Shown piece by piece: positions 7,382-14,534 of a stretch of DNA of 30,180 nucleotides. The stretch covers positions 1-30,180 of the forward strand of contig JAFUDD010000453.1 of the NCBI GenBank assembly GCA_017459315.1. Direction: 5' to 3'. A program made the position numbers and the translations under genes. This DNA comes from Clostridia bacterium (lineage in GTDB: Bacteria > Bacillota_A > Clostridia > Christensenellales > CAG-138). A model generated the notes under the pieces. That model worked only from the letters and a program-made list of their open reading frames with translations, was not told where the DNA came from and did not search any database. Every line of letters starts with the position of its first letter. Positions within the stretch are counted from its first letter, which is position 1.

Positions 7382-7502
7382 ACAAAATCTCCTTTTTTCT
7401 CTATCGTATGCCCTTTATGCAAAAATTGTGATATGAAAGGCGCCGCACCCAAATGTAAGAGAAGATCATACTATACAGCATCACAAACAAACGGAGGAAA
7501 TC
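7382..7502. other. Intergenic region between small membrane gene and ABC transporter
   Basis: This stretch must hold divergent promoters for the minus-strand small gene and the plus-strand transporter genes. A CATACTATAC sequence near 7468-7477 could be part of a -10 element, but I found no matching -35. ACGGAGG just before the ATG at 7503 is the transporter ribosome binding site. No riboswitch signature was recognised. Confidence 0.4.
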
Positions 7503-8249
7503 ATGGAATCCGCTTTATTGACATTACGCGATGTCTCGTTGTCTTACTTCACCGAGCGTGAGCAGACGCAGGCAATCGCGGATTTGCATATGCAAATACA
7601 AAGAGGAGAGTTTGCGGCGATCGTCGGCCCGTCCGGGTGCGGCAAAACAAGCCTGCTTTCTTTGATCATGGGCTTGCACGACGCGCAAAGCGGCACCGTA
7701 TCGTTCGACCGAGAGGGCGTCCGGATCGGTTATATGCTGCAAAAGGATCATCTTTTGGAATGGCGCACGGTTGAAAAGAATGTGCTGCTCGGCCTGGAGG
7801 TGCAGCACCGGCTAAATGAACAATCCAAGGCGCAAGCGATCCGGCTTTTGGAGCAATACGGCCTCGGTCCGTTTTTGCAGTATTATCCGGCGCAGCTGTC
7901 GGGCGGAATGCGGCAAAAGGTCGCGCTGATCCGCACACTCGCGCTGGACCCAGAGCTGCTGCTGCTCGACGAGCCGTTTTCGGCGCTCGATTATCAGACG
8001 CGCCTGCAGCTCGGCGACGAGGTCTATCGCATCATCCGCGAACAGAATAAGACGGCTATTTTGGTGACGCACGATATCTCGGAAGCCGTTGCGATGGCAG
8101 ATCGCGTGATCGTATTTACCAAGCGGCCGTCCCGCGTGAAAACCGAGATACAGACCGGCTTCGATCCGGCGCTGTCGCCGCTCGAACGACGCCGGATGCC
8201 GGCGTTTATGCCGCTGTATGACAGCGTATGGAAGGAGATTGACCGATGA
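7503..8249 (+). CDS. ABC transporter ATP-binding protein, SsuB/TauB type
   Basis: This is the cytoplasmic ATPase of an importer of the nitrate/sulfonate/taurine (NitT/TauT) family. At 248 residues it is full length. Walker A is GPSGCGKT (42-49), the signature is LSGGMRQK (132-139), Walker B is LLLLDEP (D156, E157) and the switch histidine is H190 in LVTHDISEA. The Q-loop region YMLQKDHLLEWRTVEKNV is typical of this subfamily. The stop overlaps the permease start by four bases (ATGA), so the two are translationally coupled. Family members import sulfonates, taurine, nitrate or thiamine precursors; the substrate here cannot be told from sequence, and no periplasmic-type binding protein gene is present next to it. 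Confidence 0.93.
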   Translation: MESALLTLRDVSLSYFTEREQTQAIADLHMQIQRGEFAAIVGPSGCGKTSLLSLIMGLHDAQSGTVSFDREGVRIGYMLQKDHLLEWRTVEKNVLLGLEVQHRLNEQSKAQAIRLLEQYGLGPFLQYYPAQLSGGMRQKVALIRTLALDPELLLLDEPFSALDYQTRLQLGDEVYRIIREQNKTAILVTHDISEAVAMADRVIVFTKRPSRVKTEIQTGFDPALSPLERRRMPAFMPLYDSVWKEIDR

Positions 8250-9031
8250 ACGACGCTTATTCTGTATATTTACGAAAGCAAAAGCGAAAAAAACGCATGA
8301 TCACGGGCGGACAGATCGGCGTGCTTGTCGGTTTTTTCGGTCTATGGGAGCTTGGCGCATACCTTGGCTGGTTCGATCCGTTCATCTTATCAAGTCCGTC
8401 GCGCGTATGGGCGACCGCGGTGCGGTTATACGAAAGCGGCGAGCTGTGGCTGCACATCGGAGCAACGCTGTATGAAACGGTTTTGGGCTTTCTGCTCGGC
8501 ACGGTGCTCGGTACGCTGCTGGCTGTGGTGCTGTGGTGGCTGCCTGCGCTGCATCGGATTTTGGATCCTTACTTAGTCGTATTGAATGCGCTGCCGAAAA
8601 TCGCGCTCGGCCCGGTACTGATCGTCTGGATCGGCGCGGGCATGGCTTCCATCATTGTGATGGGCGTGCTCGTGTCGCTGATCGTCACAACCGTGACGGT
8701 GTTGAACGGCTTTACCAAAACGACCGATGAAAAGCAGCTTTTGATGCGCACGCTCGGCGCGACCAAAACGCAGATTTTCTGCAAGGTCGTGCTGCCGGCC
8801 GGCTTGAACGATATGATCGCCGCGCTGAAAATATCGGTCGGCATGACGTGGGTGGGCGTGATTGTCGGCGAATACCTTGTCAGCAAGGCGGGGCTCGGCT
8901 ATCTGATCGTCTACGGCGGGCAGGTATTTAAGCTCGATCTGGTTATGGCAAGCGTCGTGATCCTGTGCATCCTTGCCGCGCTGATGTATGAAGCCGTCGC
9001 GCTGCTCGAAAGAAAATTGACCCGCCGGTAA
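8246..9031 (+). CDS. ABC transporter permease, SsuC/TauC type
   Basis: This is the membrane component that pairs with the preceding ATPase. The 261-residue protein has a basic N-terminus (RKQKRKKR), then about six hydrophobic segments. The first covers roughly residues 20-45 (GGQIGVLVGFFGLWELGAYL). The cytoplasmic coupling loop with the EAA-like motif lies in TLGATKTQIFCKVVLPAGLNDMIAALKISVGMTWVGVIVGE, characteristic of binding-protein-dependent permeases of the NitT/TauT family. Translation is coupled to the ATPase by an ATGA overlap. A perfect hairpin terminator follows directly. Confidence 0.93.
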   Translation: MNDAYSVYLRKQKRKKRMITGGQIGVLVGFFGLWELGAYLGWFDPFILSSPSRVWATAVRLYESGELWLHIGATLYETVLGFLLGTVLGTLLAVVLWWLPALHRILDPYLVVLNALPKIALGPVLIVWIGAGMASIIVMGVLVSLIVTTVTVLNGFTKTTDEKQLLMRTLGATKTQIFCKVVLPAGLNDMIAALKISVGMTWVGVIVGEYLVSKAGLGYLIVYGGQVFKLDLVMASVVILCILAALMYEAVALLERKLTRR

Positions 9032-9032
9032 G

Positions 9033-9070
9033 AAAAATCCGTCGCTGCAGCGAGACAACGACGGATTTTT
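9033..9070. terminator. Bidirectional rho-independent terminator
   Basis: AAAAATCCGTCG (9033-9044) pairs perfectly with CGACGGATTTTT (9059-9070) around a 14-base loop. Runs of A and T on the two sides let it work for the permease operon on the plus strand and the lipoprotein gene on the minus strand, whose stop codon begins at 9071. Confidence 0.9.
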
Positions 9071-11221
9071 TTATCTATTTTGGAGTGTTTCGATTCGCTT
9101 TTCCCATACGGTCGGCTCCGGCCAAAGCGTGCCGTCCGGGTCGAAGCCCATACGGATGGCGCGGCTGTAATAGGTCAGCTTGGCAAGCAGGTGCGGGTAG
9201 GCAAGGTATTCATCCTGCAGCTCGTCGGCCAGCAGCGTTCCCAACAGCACTGCGCGATCCTCGGTCGGGTACGTTTTAGCGTATTTCATCAGATAATACA
9301 CGCGGTCGGTTCTGCCTTTTTTGAGGTATGTTTTGTCCGAAAGCGTATAGGTATCGGAACCGGAAAGCTCATAGGAGTTTCCTTTGCCGTCTACGTACGC
9401 ATAGTAGTATTGAAAATCGGACGGGTTCAGCGTATTCCAGCTGTTTTCTCCCCATACATCGACGGGCAGCGACAGATAATCCAGTTTGCCGTCGATCATG
9501 TGCGCGATTTCATGAAACAGCGTGTAGCGCACCTCCGAAAGGTAGGCGACATCGAGCATGATCAACCGCCATTGTCCGAGCGTGCCGGTTACGGCGGCCG
9601 GATAATCGAGCGATCCGCTGCTCAAGGAACGGATCGTGCCGCAAATTTCCAATACGATTCCGTCAAGATGGTTTTCACACAGAATCTCAAAAAAGTGCGG
9701 CGGGTACTCAGCCAGTACGGCTTCGATCTGCGTCAGCACCTCGTCCAGCCGAACGGGATCGCTTTCCGCGCCTGTGAGAGGAAAAAGATCGGCCTTATGG
9801 GTGTACAGACAAAGCTGCGCGTCGCGTCCGAGCAGCACGGTTACGCCGTATTGATCTTGGATGCGTCGAACTCTTTCCGCGAAGACGCCGTAATCCGGTT
9901 CGGGAGCAGACAGCGGCGAAAACAGCGGTTCGCTGTAGGTCATTCCGGATAGTGGTTCTGTCTCGGCAGCGGCAAGGCTTGTCAGCAGCAGACCGACCGT
10001 TTCATTGTCGATCTGAACATGCGTCAGCACATAGCTTCCGTCTGTCGCATCGCAATAGGTTTTCGGGAAAAGGAACGCGCTCTCGGCTTCACCAGTTTCG
10101 GCCCATTTCGCTTCGACAAGCGATGTATACCGCTCGTTTTGATACAGCGCCGCCATGGAAAGGGTCGAAACCGAGGTATGCACCGGATCGAAATAGCGAA
10201 GGGTATAGTTGTTGTCGTACGATTCGACCAAAAACCCGTTTTGAACGGGGATAACGGAAGGATAATACTCCGTTTTCGTCCATTCGGCGGCGAAGATTTC
10301 GGAAGAATCAAAATTATCCGCCTTTTTGAGCGTAATGCACGATTTTTCGCCTTCTGTTTCGCTCCAATCATTTGTGTAAGAAAGCGTGGAAAGACCGTGC
10401 TCGCTTTCGCAAAGGTACACGTCCCGCAGCGCACAGCCGATAAATTCGCCTGTTGTCAGATCGACGGCGACGGTTTTTCGTTCAAAATCACGATTGTCGG
10501 TCACATGAAAGACGGCCGTATGACCGTCTTCGGAAACGGAAAGCAGCTCGGGATAGGAGTAGCGGTAGTCAAATTGGAAAAGCGGCTTTTCTTCGCCGTC
10601 AAAGCCGATGGAATACAGCGTATTTTGCATGCCGTCCAGCGCGATCGCGCCGCCCGCAAAGCCGAAGCAGCCGTAAAGATAGAAATTCCGGTCGGTCACA
10701 TTCTTCCGCGTGCGGTGCTTGCCGTCCGGCGTGAACAGATACAGCGTCTGCGTTTGCCCGTCCCAAAACAGCGGCGGGGTCATGGAAAAGCATTGCATCT
10801 GATCGGAATACAGCAGCGGTTCGGGCAGAAGATCGGTATACAGCTCGGTTTCGACGCCGGTGGAAAGATTAAAGCGGTGCAAAAACAGCATATCAAGGTT
10901 GCTGCTTGCGTATAAAACCGTCAGCTCATCCTTGTCCGAAAAGCCGGCATGCAAAAGCGTCTTGCCGTCCCTTTGCAGCAGCGGCAGAATATCGTAAACG
11001 GCTTCCGTTTCGGAGAGCTGATACGGCGCAAGCGAAAAGGGCGGCGGCTCCGGCGTCGGGGACGGCGTGGGATATTCGATTTGGACCGTAAGCACCGGCG
11101 GCCGTTCGGTCGGCGCGGGAAAGGACTGCGGCTGCAAAATGGGGTCGCTTTTCGTGCAGGCGACCAAAAGACAGCTTAACAGCAGCAACGCAAAACAAAT
11201 TTTCCGCTTGGATGGATGCAT
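9071..11221 (-). CDS. Large lipoprotein with a zincin-like HEIAH motif
   Basis: The 716-residue protein starts with a lipoprotein signal peptide: MHPSKRKICF, a leucine-rich core and a lipobox LLVAC (C22). It would be anchored on the outer face of the membrane. A proline/threonine linker (about residues 35-62, with PTPSPTPEPPP) follows. Residues of about 70-430 look like a beta-propeller-type repeat region (for example LYSIGFDGEEKPLF, LLSVSEDGHTAVFHV); this is inference from pattern only. The C-terminal part contains TLFHEIAHMIDGKLD, with HEIAH at 570-574, and a later PTEDRAV (E654). HExxH followed by ED about 80 residues on is the layout of gluzincin-like metallopeptidases. No known family is assigned. 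It has its own promoter. Confidence 0.75.
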   Translation of the reverse strand: MHPSKRKICFALLLLSCLLVACTKSDPILQPQSFPAPTERPPVLTVQIEYPTPSPTPEPPPFSLAPYQLSETEAVYDILPLLQRDGKTLLHAGFSDKDELTVLYASSNLDMLFLHRFNLSTGVETELYTDLLPEPLLYSDQMQCFSMTPPLFWDGQTQTLYLFTPDGKHRTRKNVTDRNFYLYGCFGFAGGAIALDGMQNTLYSIGFDGEEKPLFQFDYRYSYPELLSVSEDGHTAVFHVTDNRDFERKTVAVDLTTGEFIGCALRDVYLCESEHGLSTLSYTNDWSETEGEKSCITLKKADNFDSSEIFAAEWTKTEYYPSVIPVQNGFLVESYDNNYTLRYFDPVHTSVSTLSMAALYQNERYTSLVEAKWAETGEAESAFLFPKTYCDATDGSYVLTHVQIDNETVGLLLTSLAAAETEPLSGMTYSEPLFSPLSAPEPDYGVFAERVRRIQDQYGVTVLLGRDAQLCLYTHKADLFPLTGAESDPVRLDEVLTQIEAVLAEYPPHFFEILCENHLDGIVLEICGTIRSLSSGSLDYPAAVTGTLGQWRLIMLDVAYLSEVRYTLFHEIAHMIDGKLDYLSLPVDVWGENSWNTLNPSDFQYYYAYVDGKGNSYELSGSDTYTLSDKTYLKKGRTDRVYYLMKYAKTYPTEDRAVLLGTLLADELQDEYLAYPHLLAKLTYYSRAIRMGFDPDGTLWPEPTVWEKRIETLQNR

Positions 11222-11248
11222 CGCATTTCTCCCTTCCTTATCGGATGC

Positions 11249-11277
11249 AGTATAGCATATTCACGGCACAGCCGCAA
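11249..11277 (-). promoter_or_regulatory. Promoter of the zincin-like lipoprotein gene
   Basis: On the minus strand, -35 TTGCGG (11277-11272) and -10 TATACT (11254-11249) are 17 bases apart. The -10 has the same TATGC extension seen at the dnaX promoter. A GGAAGGGAG ribosome binding site lies before the ATG at 11221. Confidence 0.68.
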
Positions 11278-11314
11278 CCCTCCGGGTTTTTTCGCGCCGA
11301 TTTACGGGAAAGCC

Positions 11315-11343
11315 TTTCCAAAATACAAAAGATGCGATATAAT
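11315..11343 (+). promoter_or_regulatory. Promoter of the GDPD / alpha-galactosidase operon
   Basis: TTTCCA (11315-11320) and a consensus TATAAT (11338-11343) are separated by 17 bases. The site is about 24 bases upstream of the phosphodiesterase ATG, which is preceded by AAGGGAGGG. Confidence 0.78.
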
Positions 11344-11366
11344 ACGCCCAAAGGGAGGGTAATAAT

Positions 11367-12209
11367 ATGCCTGTTATCATTGTATGTGTGATTATGATTT
11401 TGTTATGCGCTCTGTATCTGTTTATGATCGCCGGCAAAAAGCCGGAGGAGCGTTTGGCTGCGCCGTTTCGGAATCTGCAATGTGCGCACCGCGGCTTTTA
11501 TGAAAAGGATCAGTCCGTGCCGGAGAATACGCTGCGCGCGTTTGAACGCGCCGTCGAGAATGACTACGGCGTGGAACTCGATGTGCAGCTGACCAAGGAC
11601 GGAAAGGTCGTTGTTTTCCACGACGATGATGTGGATCGTGAAACGACGTTTAAGGGCCGTGTGGACAGTTATACCTTAAAGGAGCTCCAGTCCATGTCCC
11701 TGTTCGGTACGCACGGCGATAAGCTCGGCATTCCGCTGTTTACCGACGTTATGGCGGTGCTGGACGGCAAAAGCCCGACGATCGTGGAGCTGAAATCGAC
11801 CGAAAACTATGTAGAGCTTTGCGAAAAGACGCTTGCCATTCTGCGCACCTGCGAAGGCCCGTTCTGCGTGGAGAGCTTTGACTATCGCATCGTGCAATGG
11901 TTCCGCAAGAACGCGCCGGATCTGATGCGCGGACAGTTGACCGAATCTTACGCGGGATGGCGCAAGGTCTGCAGCCCGATCAAGGCGTTTGCCATGTCGC
12001 ATCTTTGGACGAATGTTTTGACGCGTCCGGACTTTATCGCCTACGGCGGCTCTATGAAGCGGCCTTTGGCATGGCATCTTGCCAAATGGCGCGGTACGAT
12101 GCTCGTCTACTGGACGGAGGAACCGCAGGACGATCATAAGACGCTGCAAAAGTGGTATGACAATCTGATCTTCCAATATTTCAAACCCGCCAGAAACTAT
12201 ACAAAATAA
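11367..12209 (+). CDS. Membrane-anchored glycerophosphodiester phosphodiesterase
   Basis: The enzyme cleaves glycerophosphodiesters to glycerol-3-phosphate and an alcohol. The 280-residue protein has one N-terminal hydrophobic segment (about residues 2-22) without a signal-peptidase site, so the catalytic domain is probably anchored facing outwards. The GDPD fold follows directly: CAHRGF (H41, R42), VPENTLRAF (E53, N54), VELDVQLTKDGK (E70, D72) and VFHDDDVDR (H85). These are the family's metal and catalytic residues. Later hallmarks are IVELKS and the C-terminal YWTEEPQDD. GDPD-family enzymes in Gram-positives act on lipids or on glycerol-phosphate teichoic acids; the target here is unknown. 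The downstream alpha-galactosidase starts 18 bases after the stop, so the two are an operon. Confidence 0.92.
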   Translation: MPVIIVCVIMILLCALYLFMIAGKKPEERLAAPFRNLQCAHRGFYEKDQSVPENTLRAFERAVENDYGVELDVQLTKDGKVVVFHDDDVDRETTFKGRVDSYTLKELQSMSLFGTHGDKLGIPLFTDVMAVLDGKSPTIVELKSTENYVELCEKTLAILRTCEGPFCVESFDYRIVQWFRKNAPDLMRGQLTESYAGWRKVCSPIKAFAMSHLWTNVLTRPDFIAYGGSMKRPLAWHLAKWRGTMLVYWTEEPQDDHKTLQKWYDNLIFQYFKPARNYTK

Positions 12210-12227
12210 CCGAAAGGATCACAGCGC

Positions 12228-14534
12228 ATGAGTATTCAGGTATCGGACGGCGTTTTTCGCCTGCACACGGCGGAAACGACGTACCTGTTCCGCACCACCG
12301 CGTTCGGCCATCTCGAATCGCTGCATTACGGGCGGCGTGTGGAGGACGCGGATGTGGAGTCCCTTCGCTACAAGCACGAAATCCCGCACGGCAGTACCGT
12401 TCTGTATGACGAAAAGGCCGATCCGAGCTATTGCCTTGAGGAGCTGCCGCTCGAATGGTCGGGCGTCGGCAAGGGCGATTTTCGGGTGACGCCGATGGAG
12501 CTGCGCCTGCCGGACGGCAGCTTTACCTGTGACTTTGTCTATGATTCCCACCGGATCGAGAGCGGTATCGTTAAAATGAACACGCTGCCGCAGAGCGCGG
12601 GGATCGGCGCCGAAACGCTGCTTGTTACGCTGAAGGACAAGGCTTTTGAGGTCTACCTTGATCTCTATTACACGGTGTACGAAGCGGAGAACGTGATCAC
12701 GCGCCGCGCTGTGCTGCGCAATGCGGAGCAGACGCCGGTTTTATTAAAACGTCTCATGAGCTATTCGCTCGATCTGCCCGACCGCGGCTATACGGTGGCG
12801 ACGCTGTCCGGCGGATGGATCAACGAAGCGAACGTGATTGAGCGTAAATTGGAGACGGGGATGCTCGTCAACGAAAGCACGAGCTTTTCACAGCATCGGC
12901 ACAACCCCGCCGTCGCGCTTCTGTCGCGCGGGGCGACGGAGGACAACGGCCTGGTGTACGGCTTCAATCTTGTCTACGGCGGCAACCATCAGACCTCGGT
13001 GGAGCTGAGTCCGACGGGACTGGTGCGCATCACGGGCGGCATCAATCCCTACTGCTTCCTGTGGGAGCTGCAGCCGGGAGAGAAATTTGAAACGCCGGAA
13101 GCCGTGATGACCTGCTCGCTCGGCGGCAAAAACGGCATGTCGCAGAACTTTCATGCGTTTGTACAAAAGCAGATCGTCCGCGGGGACTGGCAGAACAAAG
13201 AACGCCCGATCCTGATCAACAACTGGGAAGCGAATTTTTTTCAATTTCGGCAGAACTCGCTCTTGCGCTTGGCCAAACGCGGTAAGCGTTTAGGCTGTGA
13301 GCTGTTCGTGCTGGACGACGGCTGGTTCGGTGCGCGCAACACCGATACGGCAGGCCTCGGCGATTATACGGTCAACCGGAAAAAGCTGCCGGAGGGCCTG
13401 GAGGGGCTCGGCAAGCGAGTCAACGGTCTCGGCCTTTCGTTCGGGCTTTGGTTCGAGCCGGAGAACGTCAACGACGATTCCGACCTGTACCGTGCGCATC
13501 CGGACTGGGCGATCCAGCGTCCGAACCGGACGCCCGCGCTCGGACGGCACCAGAAGATTCTGAACCTTACGCTGCCGGCGGTGCGCGATTACATCGTGGA
13601 AAACGTGTCGCACATCCTCGATACCTGCCCGATTGCGTATGTGAAGTGGGACATGAACCGCAAAGTCAGCGATTTTGAGGACGGCGCGTTTTTGCATCGC
13701 TACATGATCGGCTATTATGAGGTGCTGTCCCGCATCTTCCGGCCGCGGCTGCAGATTCTGCTGGAGGGCTGCGCGTCGGGCGGCGGCCGATTTGATCTCG
13801 GACACCTCTGCTTTGCGCAGCAGATCTGGGCGTCGGACGACACCGATCCCATCGAACGGCTTCGGATCCAGGGCGGGCTTTCGCTGTTCTATCCGGTTTC
13901 GACGATGGGCGCGCATGTTTCGATGGCGCCGCATCAGCAGACGCTGCGGCATACGCCGCTGTTCACGCGGTTTGCGGTCGCGGCGTTCGGTGCGTTCGGG
14001 CTGGAGCTCGATCCGATGGATTTAACGCCGATCGAGCGAAAGGTTTTGACCTCGATGCTGTCGGAGTATCGGAAGATCCGAAAGACCTGCCAGTTCGGCA
14101 CGTTTACGCGCGTGGACACCGGCAATCCGCATATCATCCAATGGCAGGCGCAGTCCGAAACGCAGACGGTCATTCTGCGGGCCAAGACGCTGACAAAGGC
14201 GGCGCAGGTAAACGATCTGCTGACCGTGACCGGGCTCGATCCACATAAGACCTATACATGCCGCGAGATACAAAATCCTCTGTTCGTTGCAGGCTTCGGC
14301 ACGCTGTTAAAGCACATTCTGCCGGTCAAGATCCGTTCGTACAGTCATATTTTGCTGGCGGCGAATAAACGCCTGAAGATGGACGATTATGCCGAGCAGT
14401 ATCGCGCGTCCGGCACGCAGCTGATGGCCGGGGTGCAGCTGCACCGCTCGTTCATCGGCACCGGCTATTCCGAAAAAATGCACATGCAGGGCGATGATTC
14501 GGCCATGCTGTTTGTCATCACGGAGGATTCATGA
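12228..14534 (+). CDS. Alpha-galactosidase, glycoside hydrolase family 36
   Basis: GH36 alpha-galactosidases release terminal alpha-linked galactose from oligosaccharides or other galactosides by a retaining mechanism. The 768-residue product has the family size and no signal peptide, so it is cytoplasmic. An N-terminal beta-sandwich (about 1-330) precedes the TIM barrel, which starts near NNWEANFFQF. The motif LFVLDDGWFGAR follows. The nucleophile is D475 in YVKWDMNRK and the acid/base is D537 in WASDDTDPIERL. GCASGGGRFD is the usual substrate-pocket strand. An AAAGGA site precedes the ATG. The stop overlaps the next gene's ATG (ATGA), coupling it to the RCC1/phosphodiester-glycosidase protein. 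A role on dietary galactosides is the default reading; the neighbours suggest another possibility. Confidence 0.95.
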   Translation: MSIQVSDGVFRLHTAETTYLFRTTAFGHLESLHYGRRVEDADVESLRYKHEIPHGSTVLYDEKADPSYCLEELPLEWSGVGKGDFRVTPMELRLPDGSFTCDFVYDSHRIESGIVKMNTLPQSAGIGAETLLVTLKDKAFEVYLDLYYTVYEAENVITRRAVLRNAEQTPVLLKRLMSYSLDLPDRGYTVATLSGGWINEANVIERKLETGMLVNESTSFSQHRHNPAVALLSRGATEDNGLVYGFNLVYGGNHQTSVELSPTGLVRITGGINPYCFLWELQPGEKFETPEAVMTCSLGGKNGMSQNFHAFVQKQIVRGDWQNKERPILINNWEANFFQFRQNSLLRLAKRGKRLGCELFVLDDGWFGARNTDTAGLGDYTVNRKKLPEGLEGLGKRVNGLGLSFGLWFEPENVNDDSDLYRAHPDWAIQRPNRTPALGRHQKILNLTLPAVRDYIVENVSHILDTCPIAYVKWDMNRKVSDFEDGAFLHRYMIGYYEVLSRIFRPRLQILLEGCASGGGRFDLGHLCFAQQIWASDDTDPIERLRIQGGLSLFYPVSTMGAHVSMAPHQQTLRHTPLFTRFAVAAFGAFGLELDPMDLTPIERKVLTSMLSEYRKIRKTCQFGTFTRVDTGNPHIIQWQAQSETQTVILRAKTLTKAAQVNDLLTVTGLDPHKTYTCREIQNPLFVAGFGTLLKHILPVKIRSYSHILLAANKRLKMDDYAEQYRASGTQLMAGVQLHRSFIGTGYSEKMHMQGDDSAMLFVITEDS

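Noticed and set aside
7382..7502. Thiamine-type riboswitch upstream of the ABC transporter
   Set aside because: No CUGAGA-type conserved core or matching stems were recognised.
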